This document shows, piece by piece, positions 11,612-24,200 of a stretch of DNA of 64,000 bases. The stretch's first letter is position 1. Each line of letters begins with the position of its first letter. Below the pieces are notes generated by a model. It searched no databases and had not been told where the DNA came from. It saw only the letters and a program-made list of their open reading frames with translations. Position numbers and translations under genes: made by a program. This DNA comes from Caprimulgus europaeus (taxonomy: Eukaryota; Chordata; Aves; Caprimulgiformes; Caprimulgidae): positions 4,960,001 to 5,024,000 of the forward strand of contig OU015541.1 of the NCBI GenBank assembly GCA_907165065.1, in the 5' to 3' direction.

Positions 11612-14600
11612 TCTTGTTGGCCTGCTGGTATTGGACTGAAGGGCTATTATTGCCTGGAGCCAGTGATTAAAGAGTATTTATCAGTCTTTGAATTCATGAC
11701 ACTGAGTACAGTGTTTAGTCAGAAATGAGAAAAGGTTACATACAGCTAAGAATTCAAATTATAGCAAATTTTTTATTTTTGAAAAAAACAAATCATTGAG
11801 AAGGAGGGAAAGATGCACATTTTTAAAGCTGTGCAACAAGGTAGTGAAAAATCTTGCTGATAGAATCTTCATTTCTTCTGTACAGTAGCCAAACAGAACA
11901 TCTAGAAAACTCTAGATATCCTGTAAGCATGCCAAAACTTATCACAAAATATGTAATGAGTGATCTGGAAACTGGATCATTATTTTTGTGTCAGAGAATT
12001 ATTTAGTTGACTGATGTAAGGAAACATTTGGTTTATCATGGATTAAAAATATGTGATCCTCTTATTCTTCTCTTTTTAGTTTTGCAAAAGGCCGTTTTCT
12101 GTCCATCTTGGTGGTGTGGATACAGAGTTTTTTGTTCTTTCTCATCATTTAGCACAGATCTGGATCAAGTTCAAAGATACAGTCTTCAAGTCTTTTAATT
12201 CACAAATTGATTAATTTGAAAATATTGAGAGAATCCTATGTAAGTTCTCCTATTATTGCTGTGGTTTGGGGTGAACTGATGGTCCTACCTGAGCTCACAG
12301 CCTCTTTCCTAGAAGGGAGAAGTCCAGATCCCCAGCTTGAATAAGCTGGGTTAGTTCACATTTGCTTGGATTTGCCTTTGGATGCACTGAAGTAATTTAT
12401 AGGCATTTAACATAGTTACTGCTTGAGAGCTGGTGTGTTCACAGTTTTTAGCATGTGGACGTTTGTAGCTGACGAGGTTTTACAGTGATTTTACTGCAAG
12501 AGGAAGGAACTGAAGAGCATTTTCCAGGAAGGGTTTGAAGCACCTTGTCTTGTGCTTAGCGTACTGAACCGAAGCTGTCAGAGGACATGATGGTGTCTGT
12601 GGAAACACAGGGACACGTACAAAAGAAGGGTTATAACAACACTGAAAAAATCAAGTTCAAGTACAAAACTGAGCAAAAACTTTATTTCTTTTTTAATACT
12701 AGTATGTTGCTGCAGCAAAAGGTGACAAACTTTATGACTAAGTCTTTTCCAGTCCTCTCTTTTACAGCTTCTTGGCAGCATCAAGTAAGGCTTACATCAG
12801 TTAATGAAGCTGTAACAATGCCCCTAGAGAATGCCACAGCAAAATGGTCTCTGGTGTGATGATGAGGATTCTTGAAATGTCCTGAGCAGAGTTTATAAAA
12901 TTTCTTAAAAACAAATTGAAAATAACAAATGTTAGTTATATTATCTTCTGGGAAAGCTGTTAGAAAATGAATTGTCACATGATACTGATGAACTGTGTAA
13001 AATGCTTTTAAAACTGGGATATTTGGCCCCATGTAGTGAAGAATCATTCAGCTAGCTGCAGGGTATAGGGCACATGCACCATTCTGTCTTGGCTTTGTCA
13101 CTGACCTTGGGCAAGTCTCTTTGATTAGGGACAGATAAACAAGTTACTTCAGAGGAAAACTGCTGTGTGAACTTGAAATACATCAGCTTCTCAGCAGCAT
13201 TGCCAAGCAGACATTCTTACCCCAGGACAAGAAGATAATCCACCTCACAGTTACCTCTTGAGGTAAAACAAGAATTTTTCCTCTTTTGAAATAATTCCTT
13301 TTTAGGATCAGGATGTGCTTGTGTCTATTTCTGATGGAATAACTGAAGCTCAACTTTATACCCTTGCTTGTGCTGCAGAAACTTCTTTGTGTATTCCTGT
13401 CCTCTGCATCTTTCTTTGTGTGCATAAAGAAGGAATAGTATTTGTAATAGTCTGCTAGAGTAGTATAAGATCTCCAGATAACAGCAGAGTAGGTGTAATA
13501 ATTCCTTTTTTACATATAAGATATAAATGATATGGCAATGGATTGGGAATCAGAACAGCATACTATGTTGGCTTGTTTCTAGTCTTGGTTTGTTGTAACT
13601 AAAGCTGTGGGAAAAACTTTTTTTTTCTGGTTTTCTAGTTGAATGGAAAGATTATAAATTAAAAGTACCTTGTTTCCACTTTGCTCAAATTAAAAGCCTT
13701 TATATTTTTTCCCATAAATTGCTATGCTAATTAACTTCTAAAGGTAATTAAAAAAAAATTCCATAGCACTTTAAAAAATATTTTTTCCTTTACATAATTT
13801 CCTCAAATTAATGCAGATTCTTCAATAATTCGGTGAACCTAACTTGATTTTATTTCTTTCTATTCTATGTCATTTCATTTGTGAGTTTGCACCCTGGATG
13901 AGAAAAAAAGTTGTGGATTAAAAATTTCACCCCAAAAATAGTTGCACCAGCAACCACTGAAGTAATCCTGATTCTGCTCTTGCCCTTTTCCTTGTACAAG
14001 TGAAGGTGTTTGTTTGTATGCTTAGTTCAGGGAATTCAACTGAAAGCAGGGGGTTTTGTAGGATTATTTTTCTGGTTTAGCTTCCTGCACAGTCTTGCTG
14101 CAGTATTAAGTAAAAGTCATAACCCATACAAGAGAAATAGCAGAGTGCAGCTGGTGTGAAGGTGAAGATCAGTTTGGCTGAAACAAGGTGTTCAGATGAC
14201 ATAGCAGCATCATGGAACTGCACCTTCAGTTTCTCCATTTGAGGGGATAAATATATTTTTTAAAATCTCAGATTCCTTTTATGAAGCATATTTGTTGACT
14301 AAATACTTTTTACACATTCTATCCCAAGCATAGACACCATTTACAAATAAGAGAGTACAGATGTATAGTAAGACCTAAACATTTGGGTTTCTAACTCTGT
14401 ATGAAAGCTGAATATTGCCCACTTCTCCAACTGCTAAGATGCCAGGCTGGCTTGCAAAACTCTATATGCAAAACATCCTGGTGCAGGCAATTAGTATAGC
14501 CACATACATCCATCTAGCTAACTCTTTCTGTGTCTTTATTGGTATTTGCTTTATCTGTGCTCTCAGAGAGCATTTGCTGGTTTGGTGCTGCCATTTGGTT

Positions 14601-15207
14601 GAATTGCTAGAGAAAATTTTAATGAAAGATATTAGAAGTCATCCCCATTTATATCGAGGGGAAAGAAGAGCTCGAGTTCATCATCCTTCAGCATCACTAG
14701 CCTGGAGCCTGGCAGAGCTCTGCAGCCCTCAGGTCTGAGTGCCCGTACACAGTCGGACCAGTCGCGTGTCTCATCCACGGAAATCAGGGCGTCTTTTGAG
14801 CACAAGTTCCATGCCTGGCACTTGCAAATTTTGCAGCTGCATTAAAACAGCCTTCTGCACTGGGTTTGCATTTTCCATATATGTAAATGTAAGATAAAAT
14901 ATAAAGTAAAATGACTTGGCAATGTTTGGATACCACTGAGATTTATGGTCTGCATAGTCCCACCAGAAGCAGGTTACCTCTTCCTCCCTGGGTGAAATAA
15001 CACATTTAAGCTTCCAGATAGTAAGTTTTTATCCTTTCCAAGTCTGCATATTAAGGGTGGAAAATGTATTTCCAGTGGGGTAGAGCTGTTGACCAGCTCA
15101 GATTTCATTTTACACCTGACCACTGATTGCTTGGCAAAAGAGGCATGTATAATATGTCAGCCTGCTTGACCTTTTCAGCTTTTTTCCTTCTTCCCTACGT
15201 TTTCCAG
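11612..15207. other. Non-coding, no gene seen
   Basis: AT-rich intronic or intergenic sequence. Short acceptor/donor pairs (for example 12768-12787 with CAA|GTAAGG) are too small to support. A mildly CpG-enriched stretch near 14655-14800 has no clear function. Confidence 0.5.
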
Positions 15208-15250
15208 GGAGAGAGGGTTATGTTCCTGAGGAAAGCAGTGGAAGAGCCTG
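15208..15250 (+). CDS. Weak candidate exon
   Basis: One of the strongest acceptors of the window (CTTTTTTCCTTCTTCCCTAC then GTTTTCCAG, ending 15207) precedes an open segment reading GERVMFLRKAVEEPG. The only nearby donor, CCTG|GTCAGT, is weak, and the frame stays open to 15348. No protein family is recognised. It could equally be a decoy acceptor. Confidence 0.15.
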
Positions 15251-16603
15251 GTCAGTATTCTGCACTGATCCTAACTGGTTATTTTTTACAGAAGAGAGAA
15301 GCCACGAAGCAGAAAATCAGTCAGTGGAAACTTCTAAAGCAGTGCTAAAGCCATAAATCTGCCTTGATTGCCTGGCTTGCTTTTAAAGAAATGTAAATTC
15401 CCACTGGTGTAGACTGATGCAGCTTACCCAGGGATCTTACAGAAAACCTAGTTCCTGAAGTTTCTTTCCTCTCCCAGTTTTTTCAGCCACATCCTATGTC
15501 CAAAGAGGATTTAGTGATAGCCCTCAAGAGCATTATGGACAAATGGTGGCTTTGTTGTTTCTGCTGGTTCTAGTGTAGTAGCAGGAAAACAATTTCAGCT
15601 GTGCAGGCAATCCAAAGCCTGAGGGCATAACTAATTACCCCTGGAGGGTGGGGCTTGCTTGGGTAGCCTGAGTAAGTTGTGGTGCTGAAAGACAATGGGG
15701 AAAAAAAAAGGCTACTTCTCTTTCTTCCTTCCTCCCATCCCCAGTCATTGCCACCCAGTGTGATCTGATCCTTTCCTCAGTGACAAAAGGTGCCGTCCAG
15801 GTTCTGCAGGAATCTAGCACAAGTGGGACACAGTCCCTGGCAAGGCCTGGTTTGCTGTCAGCAGTCTGCTGTCTCAGGCAGGACATTGTTCCTATACCGA
15901 CAGCCATTCCGGGCAAGATTGCATGGACATTGTAAATGATGAGGAACTGGCAAACCTATGTCAGAAAAACAAGTTGGCAGGGAAAGGTTTTGCTTAAGCC
16001 TGCCATAGCAAGGCTGCTTTTAATTCTTAAGGCACAGAGGGGGAGAACAAGCAGTTTCCTAATAATACAGTCTTACAGCAGTGCTTCCTCACCAAGCTCA
16101 ACACTGTTTTCACAATATAAAGGATTTGGGGTGATTTTTGTGAAAACAGAAGTGTGAATGCCATAATTTCATCTAAATGCTTCACTAAATGCTAAAAAAA
16201 TTGAAATCCTAAATGTAAGGCAGGGTTGGGATCATTTGTCACTGTGATTTTAAATAAAAATCCCACTGGTTTTGTAACTCCGTTGTGAATGTGACCACCT
16301 GTATTTCTTCCTGCAATCAACTGATTTGGTTCAAGTGGCACCTGGATCCAGCAATTAAGTCTTCATTCTGTGCACCTGGGCATATGATGCATGTGTAAAG
16401 AGAAAACAGGAGGAGGAGATGAAAATAGTGTCCTGCAAAGCTTGAAAATACGTTGAAAATGAACTCTGGAAAAAGCTAGTAAAAAGCATAAGACAAGTGT
16501 GCTGATGGTGAGAGTGTGGTGGTTCTGCTGCCAGAAGAGCCTGCACAGAGCAGGGTTCTTCTGGGCTGGCCTGGTGCATGCCATTGAGTATTCTTTTTTA
16601 CAG

Positions 16604-16671
16604 GTAAGCTTCAAAATGAGTTTATGTGAGGACCAACTAAGTTGCACACAAAGCCTGGAAAAGAATTTGAG
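16604..16671 (+). CDS. Weak candidate exon
   Basis: The acceptor TATTCTTTTTTACAG (ending 16603) and donor TTTGAG|GTATGG bracket 68 nt open in phase 0 (VSFKMSLCEDQLSCTQSLEK and three more residues). The upstream reading frame is also open, so the acceptor is not needed to explain it. Not recognised. Its length (phase 0 in, 2 out) does not fit the phase chain of the other plus-strand candidates unless it is skipped. Confidence 0.15.
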
Positions 16672-18147
16672 GTATGGTAATTTTTTTTTTTAGTATGTTT
16701 TGACTTCATTGTTGTTGATATTTTTGCTCTGGTCTTTTGATTGTGTGCACAATTAAGCATCTAAGTGCTTGCTGTCTTTGTGGGGGGTTTTGTCCATTTT
16801 AGGTTTATTTTGTGTTTGTTTGGCTTTTATCTCTATTTGGACCAAGTGAAAGTTAGTAATTATATGTTTGTATATAACTTGGTTAAGACTTAAAACCAAA
16901 AAAGGAGGTTGTTTTTTTTTTTTTAACCTAGGTCTTTTAATAAACCTTATTTTTGTATTATAAATTCTCAGCACTTTCTTGTCATCTGGAGGCTTTAATA
17001 TGGTAAAGTTGACTGCCCAGAAACAAACCTACCTATGCAGAAGCACAGTTTGGCACAATCAGTCTTTTCCAGTTATTGTTAAAAGATGTATCTCTGTAGA
17101 AGTATGAAACTGGTAACTTCTGCTAAACTTAGAAGAAAAAGAGGATGAACACAGTTCATCCTATTGTTTTGATCCAGCCTTATTATCTTTGTTCCTGTCT
17201 ACGTTTTCAAGTCTTCACTGCTGTGACTGAAAGAGTAAAGGCAGCAGAAATCATGCATAAATCAAATTGTCTTTCTAGGGAAAATAAGAATTAAATCTAC
17301 TGGATATTCTTAAAGTGACTGGTTGCAATGAAACCCTGTTGTCAGTTTAAAATTATTGAAACCCATCTGTTCTATTCTTGATTCTTCCGGTATTCATCTT
17401 CACAAAACAGAGGTCATTGTGTTTAGCTGGACTTTCTTATGAGTAAGATGAAAAGCTATTTACAATTTGTAGGATTATGTTTGCATTTTTTCAAGGGATA
17501 TTTTTAGCATTACCGACTAAATTTTAAAGAACAGGAATGACTTTTTTAGTTTTAATCGTATCTCAAGATTTTTTTAATGTAGTCTTACTCTCTTTATAAA
17601 TATTTTAAAATATGGTCTGTTAGTGTCTAAAGTTAAGCTGTTTCTCTTTTTTTTTTTAACTGTAGAGTGTATTGAAGTGTTTGTTGTGAGAGGGACTGCA
17701 GCTTGAAATACAGAATTGGAATGTATACTGGATGGCAGTGAAAACTGAATTTGCTTCAACTGCTTTAAACAAGTTGCCTACATTCTACTTAGTTGTTTGT
17801 TGACTAGAGAAGGTTTATGAAATTCAATGATCATTTCTTCAGATGTTTTTTTATTTGAAGGCCTCTTTATGTAGATGACCCAATAATGCCATGCAACTTA
17901 CATTGGAAGAGCTTCCTAAAGCCATGGCTTATTTTGGTGAAGAAATAGTTCTTAGTAAATGCCTAGTAGAAGCAAAAAGGAAAAAAATACATGTTCTATC
18001 TCAATTTCTCAAATTCTGTGTGGAACTAGGTTTCTGAGACCATCTTTAGGTGACTAAATAAGTGGCCTAGTTTTCAAATATTCTGAATACTCTAGACAAC
18101 ATACAAAAATGTAAAAATAATTTCTGGCAATAATTTTTGAGGTTACG
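16672..18147. other. Non-coding, T-rich tracts
   Basis: Sequence with several T-runs (16680-16692, 16912-16924, 17647-17658). No gene or recognisable mobile element was seen. Confidence 0.5.
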
Positions 18148-18149
18148 CA

Positions 18150-18285
18150 GAATCTTAGAATAATCGAGGTTGGAAGAAACCTCTGGACACCATCTGGTCC
18201 AAACCCCTGCTCAAAGCTGTCTGGAAGTTAGATTCAACTTCAGATTTAGTTTAGGTACATCAGGGCCTTGTCCTGTCACATAGTC
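18150..18285 (-). mobile_element. CR1 LINE 3'-end fragment
   Basis: The stretch AGAATCTTAGAATAATCGAG, then GTTGGAAGAAACCTCTGGAC and CATCTGGTCCAAACCCCTGC, is the reverse complement of the typical CR1 3' end (TTCCAACCTC...ATGATTCT). The element therefore reads on the minus strand. Only about 130 bp of 3' UTR remains and it is diverged, so this is an old, dead copy. Confidence 0.8.
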
Positions 18286-21200
18286 TTATCAGATGTTTTT
18301 ATTTGGACTTATCTTGACACTTATGTGAGCTTTCTGAGTGCTTGGTTTGTAGGCAGCTGCATATAGCAATTGCTGAGATCAAAAAGGGATTTAAAAGTTC
18401 CCTAATACTTTGGAAATTGGATATTAATTAGGGATTCATTGGTTCAAGGAATGTTGCAAGCTGTTCATTATTGGCTGACCTATAAAACTTGTTTATTTCT
18501 TCAGAATATAAACCAAGGGCTGTTAATTGTTTTGCAAATGAGAATAACATTTTACAGAGACCCAATGCCCACGTGTTTGTTTTTCTAGCTTTGTGCTGAT
18601 TGTTTTTTCAGAGCTTGGCATTCCTGCTTTTTGCACGCTCAAGGATACTTGTATATTCTCAGCATTTTAAGCTGATGATATCTGTAGAATTTCAGATTTT
18701 TTTGTTTCCTTCTGCTTTATTGTCAAGAAATTTGGATCAGAAAGACTGTCAACCTGACTGCAAATGAAAGGATTTAACTCAAAAATATTCAAAGAAATCC
18801 CAAGACAGTAAAATAATTTCTTATCTGTTTCCTTTGGGGACAACTTCACTGTCTGGGGGTGAGGAGGAGGAAAGAGCTCTTTTGGTACGCTGTCGGAGAA
18901 TTAAGTTGCAGCCTGTGCTGTTCATAGGCATCGGAAGTGATTATTATGTTTGAGAGAAATACGCTGACTTGTTAAGTGTTTGAAACTGTCTCAAATATAA
19001 TGGAGATATAAGCCAGCAAAGAGGTTATTGTTCTAGTCTACGTAGCCATGGCATTTCAGCTTGTTTCACAAACTCTTTAGTTACTCTCTGAGGAGGGCTT
19101 CTGTTCATGATTTTTAAATTTGATTTTACAATAAAACTGGCAGTTTAGGTTGTGTTTTGTAAATTGCTATTGGCAAGGTTATGTTCTTGTTACCATCCTT
19201 AAGTGGAAATATTTTTAGAAGAAACATTAATCAGTGTTCTTCCTTCCCTTGGTGTCTGTAACTATCCTCTGATACATGTGGAATTCTTCCTTCTCTGTAT
19301 CTTTTTCCTTGAGTTATGTCTTCCAGCTTCTTCAATAAGATTTCCTTGCCCGACTGGTGGTCTCGTTCTTTGCGGTTCTCGTCTGTCTGTATCTGTTCTT
19401 CTTAAAACAAAACTCTCACTGTGAAACATTTTCTGTTTGAAGTGGGATGGCAGCATTCCTTTTTAATGTCTGTTCTCTCTGTCCCAACACCACTTGCCTC
19501 TGGCTGGAGTTCTGACATGTCTCCAAGGATATTACTAATCCACTTTGGAAGAGAATGGAAAATGTGTTTTACAAAGGTTTTAAGCATTTTAAACTGATTT
19601 TGTTCCAAAATGAGTCCACTCCTTCCAAACTTAAATTCTTTTCTTGAAAGAAAATCCTTTTGTTTTTCACTCTTATAGGAAAAAACTACAAATAAAAATC
19701 CATATTGGTGAATAACAGTGAAATTCTTAATTATTTTTGAATGAAACAAGATTTTTTGCGTAGTATTGGAATTATTAGTAGGATTATTTTTTCCCTACTT
19801 GGAAAAGAGATGAGAGAAGTCAGTAACATTTTGTCTAGTACTTTAAATTTAGCAAAATTACAGCGAGTACTAAAGAATTAATCCACATGGGTTACTTAAC
19901 CTTGGTCTGGTTACCTAACTCTTTTTTTCATTTATTATCCAGTTATATACTTGCAGTGTTATTCTACTTCCTTCCAACCCAGTCTAAGCCTACTTTATTG
20001 AGTCTTTTTTCAAAGCATACAAATTTTCTTATGTGTTCCAGTATAACTAGAATTTCTAGCCTTTTTCTATTTGGTTGAGAAATGCTCTTCTTTTTTTTTT
20101 CTGGCTATGAAAACTTTATAGATTGGATCCTAGCCCTGAGGGAAAACATTCCAGATACTTCCTTCCAGGTATGCCTGTCACTGGTTCATCTGCCTTATCT
20201 TAGAAATAAATGCCTTGGAGGATAAAAAAAAATACATCAAAATAATTCTTCAGTTGTGCAACTACACTAATCTGTTATTGGCTAATGATCTGTTTCCAAA
20301 TGTGTGGTATGAATCTGCCCTTTCCCTTTCAGTCTTGGGATATTAAACTCACTTTATTTTGGGGCAATTGAAGCTTATTCTTCTTACTTAAATGCACATG
20401 TGTATCAGTGTACTGACATTTATTTCTTTTTCATAATATCCCTACTTCATTTTTTCAAAAGAATGTTCCCTCTTCCCATTTAAGTAGAGATAGACATCTC
20501 TCTATTTGCAATAACTTTCTATTGATTGGTCTTAATTACCTTTTGAGATTATTCCCATGGAGCACTGAGGTCTAGATCTTTGCAAGGCCTAGCCCAGCAG
20601 GCTCTGCACGGCGGGCAGGAGTGTTCAGACTGTTTGTGCTTTCTCAGTCCTTCCACTGAACACACCGGTCGGCAGCAGGGCAGTTCTTGGGGTTTCTTCC
20701 CCGTAGTAACTATGTAGAGATTCCCATAATTTGGTATGATATGGAGGTGAATCATACTTCCATTATCTCCTCTACACAAATGAGAAGGAATTAGAGACTG
20801 AGCTGCTGAAAATAGAGGACGGAAATCCTGACCCTGCTGGAGTCAATGCCTGAAGTTCATCCCGATTTCAGTACAGCAAGGATTTCACCCTGTCTTAAGG
20901 GAACACCTGGCACGTTACATACTGGTACATGTTCTTTCTTTATAGCTGAGCCTGGACATGTTGATTGTCCCTAATTAAAGTAATCTAGGAAATTTAAGCA
21001 ACTGATCTTTAAAATTAACTTTGAATGTTTGTACCGTTGTATGCATATAGTAAATCTCTTGTAATACTTAAACATTTAGGTATTTGCCAGGAGTGCTGGC
21101 TGAAGTTGTTTGAGGAACATAGTCCCTTAAGACCATGAATTTTCTTTTCATGTTAGTAGAGTTTCCAAGCAAGGTACAGCCAAGGTACATGCAGGTTGTT

Positions 21201-24200
21201 AACTGAGGTGATGTATTCATTTGATCTCAGAAGACTTATCCTTCATCCAGCCCTTCCAAATGAAATTAAAAACTTCCAGTAGGAGATAAAGGTCAAAACA
21301 CTCGATATCTGCTAGTTAAATAGGTGGCTGAAGCTTATGTTAGCAAATTTCAGCCCAAGACAGTGTAGAAAATGTGGCAAAGAACTGACACTATCTGTTT
21401 CACTAGCTTAGTGATAGTGTGGAAAATAATCTAAAATATGTGGTTAAAAAAAAAAAAAGAAAAGAAAAAAGACATTATAAAGACAGTAACAGCGTTATTT
21501 TTTCCACTCTTGAATGTGTTATAAATTATAGTACAGAAAGCAGTTAATATTTTGTAACAGCATTAAATTGTATCATGCAGGTGTCATCAAATGCAATAAT
21601 TAAACCTCAGCAGAGTAGTTTAAACATGCTGTTACTGGTGTGGCTAGTTAGTGCTGTGAATGATGAGGAAGAGAGTCTGATTAGGGAGCCCGTAGGCAAC
21701 TGGGGATAAAAGACCAATGTCAGCAGCATCTTAACTAGCTGAGAAAAGTCTTTGTGCCCAACATGCTGCTGCTTGTGCTTTAATAACTAGTCATCACCTG
21801 ATACTTTTCATTTTGACAACCAAGTGTGTATAAAGGTGATAAAAATGTGAACTGTGACCAACGTACTTCAGCCACAATTTGTGAGGCTTCTTCCTCGTGC
21901 TTTTAAAGACTGTTTATACAATAATAGCTAGATCACATGAGTTCCAGAGGAATGGTATGGACCCCTTGTGCAAGAATGTTGGTTTTATGAGAAATAGTTT
22001 GACATGTATTCCTGTTATGTAGTGAATATCCAAAAATAGTTATTCAAGAAAGCTGGGCAACCAACTCAAAAAGATGAAAAACCCGAAGAGGACAGAGTTC
22101 AGCTTTATTGGAATGAGTCTTATCTTAAAATCAGTAGCAACACGAATTTGAATAAAGAGAGTATGTGTGAATGCTGGGACAGGATTGTGGACTTCTGATA
22201 CCGGAGATGGGCAAAGGTAGTATTAGGACACCTGAAGGTTCAAATTGATACTGGATATCAAGGACTTGCCTTAAGAATTTGTCAACCATCAGTTCTAGAT
22301 ATGAAAGACTGAACTTTGCTCTTTAAAGACTTATTTAATTTTATTTTACACAGTCTTCCAGAATGAATCCATTTTCCAATTATTATTAATTTAGCTAGAG
22401 AATGGGAAAATAGAAACAAATAACCTCAAAACATAAATAATCTCGAAGTAAATGGCTGCTGGATAGAGGATGAGAAACTGAAAAATGTTTTCTTTTGAAT
22501 TGGCAAGGGAATTTATAGGTTATGCCAGGTACTTGTATCTTCTCTCATGAGATGAGTTAAGACTAGGAGAGTAGATGATGAGAGAGCCCTTAGGACGGAC
22601 TGGAATATGGAGAGCAAGGCAGCTGGGAATTTCAGAGGATTTTTGTTCCAGGTAAAAGGTGTTGTCTCGAAAATGCAAGTGAAGACTCATGATGAGGGAG
22701 GTAGCGAACATCTGGCAGAGCACAGCATTCTAAACATGCAAAATTAGAAGACAGGCTCAAGATGACTACTGGGAAACTCCTCTAAGCCTCTGCAGAATTG
22801 CTCTTTTCTTTTGGGAGAAAATGCCATCATCTGTTTTGTGACACTAGGAGAAAATACCTTCTGCATGTAAGTAGCAAGATTTGGATTTAGCTTTGTAATG
22901 TGTGAATGTGTCAGTGCTGTTTGGAAAATACTTGGGCCAATTGAGTTCTAACTGGAAATCTAGTTTAGTGAGAGCTGATGTGAAACTGCAAAATTATTTC
23001 TGTGGAAGAGTTGGAAACAAAGATGCTTGTGATAAAGCAAAATTGTGGTCATGATATTCTGAGTAGGGAGCTTGGAAATTTTAAAATCAAATAGTGAGGG
23101 TTTATTTGAAAACTACTGGCTTGGGGAAGCAAAAATGTACCTATTTCAACGCAATTGCACTAACAATGAGTCATGTCTCTGTCAGAAACTTGCCTGGTTA
23201 TCTTGTAGGGTGCTAAAAATTGTATATTTTCAGTATTTGTGGCTTATTGGCAAGAACAATGTAAATATTCTACAATCCTTTTTTCAAAACTGGAGTGGAA
23301 GTGCAAATAATCCCATTTTAAGTGAAGTCTCATGGGACCTGCTGGATCCCTGCCATGTGTTTCAAGGACTGATAAATTTGATAGGCCTGGCACCTTTGGG
23401 TTGAAGTGGGGATGTTGGGGTTTTATGCTCCCTGATAACACTTGCCCTAACTTTAAGAGGACTTTGTAGAATGTCCTTATCATTTCTGGAGCAGCTGAGG
23501 CTATTCATAGAATTGGGACTGGCACCTGTAGTTCCTTGGGCTTAGGGCAAGTGGCTGCCTTGTTTTATTAAAAAACAAAACCAAAAAAAACCCACCCAAC
23601 CTATTTAAAATATTTGGATATTTTGGAAACTGTGTTGCTCATGCTGGATTTTTTTACTTTAAAGTATGTGTGTGGGTGTCCTATTCTGTCTCAGAGATTA
23701 TGCCGCTGATTCAGATTTCCTTCGTAATGGAAATTACAAAATTATCCAGCATTCCTGGCTACCAAGATAGTATTGTGCATCTAAAGCTAATAGGTTTCCT
23801 CAAAGCTCCAAACAACCAATGCCACCTTCTAGTGCTTCTTATTCTCAAGACAAAACAAGAGACAAAGCATTGATATTCTGTAATAACGTAAGGGCAAGTG
23901 CAGAAACATTGCTAAATATATCCTAGTAGAGCTTGCTTTGGTTTACGTTAAGGTAGTAACCTAGTACGCTATTTGTTGTGACTACTAATGCTTTACAAGA
24001 ACAGTGTGTGCTCCTACCTATTGTATTAATTAGGTTGTTTTCCAGCTGCTGCTTTTGTTTAAAATATCTGTTCAATCATCTCCAACACTGCTCCTTTTTA
24101 TAACATAACTGCAATATGAGGTATTCTTTTGATTACATTTGGTCGTTATAGGGATAGTTGACAGGCTGATATCTCATCCAATAATACTTAAATAAACCTA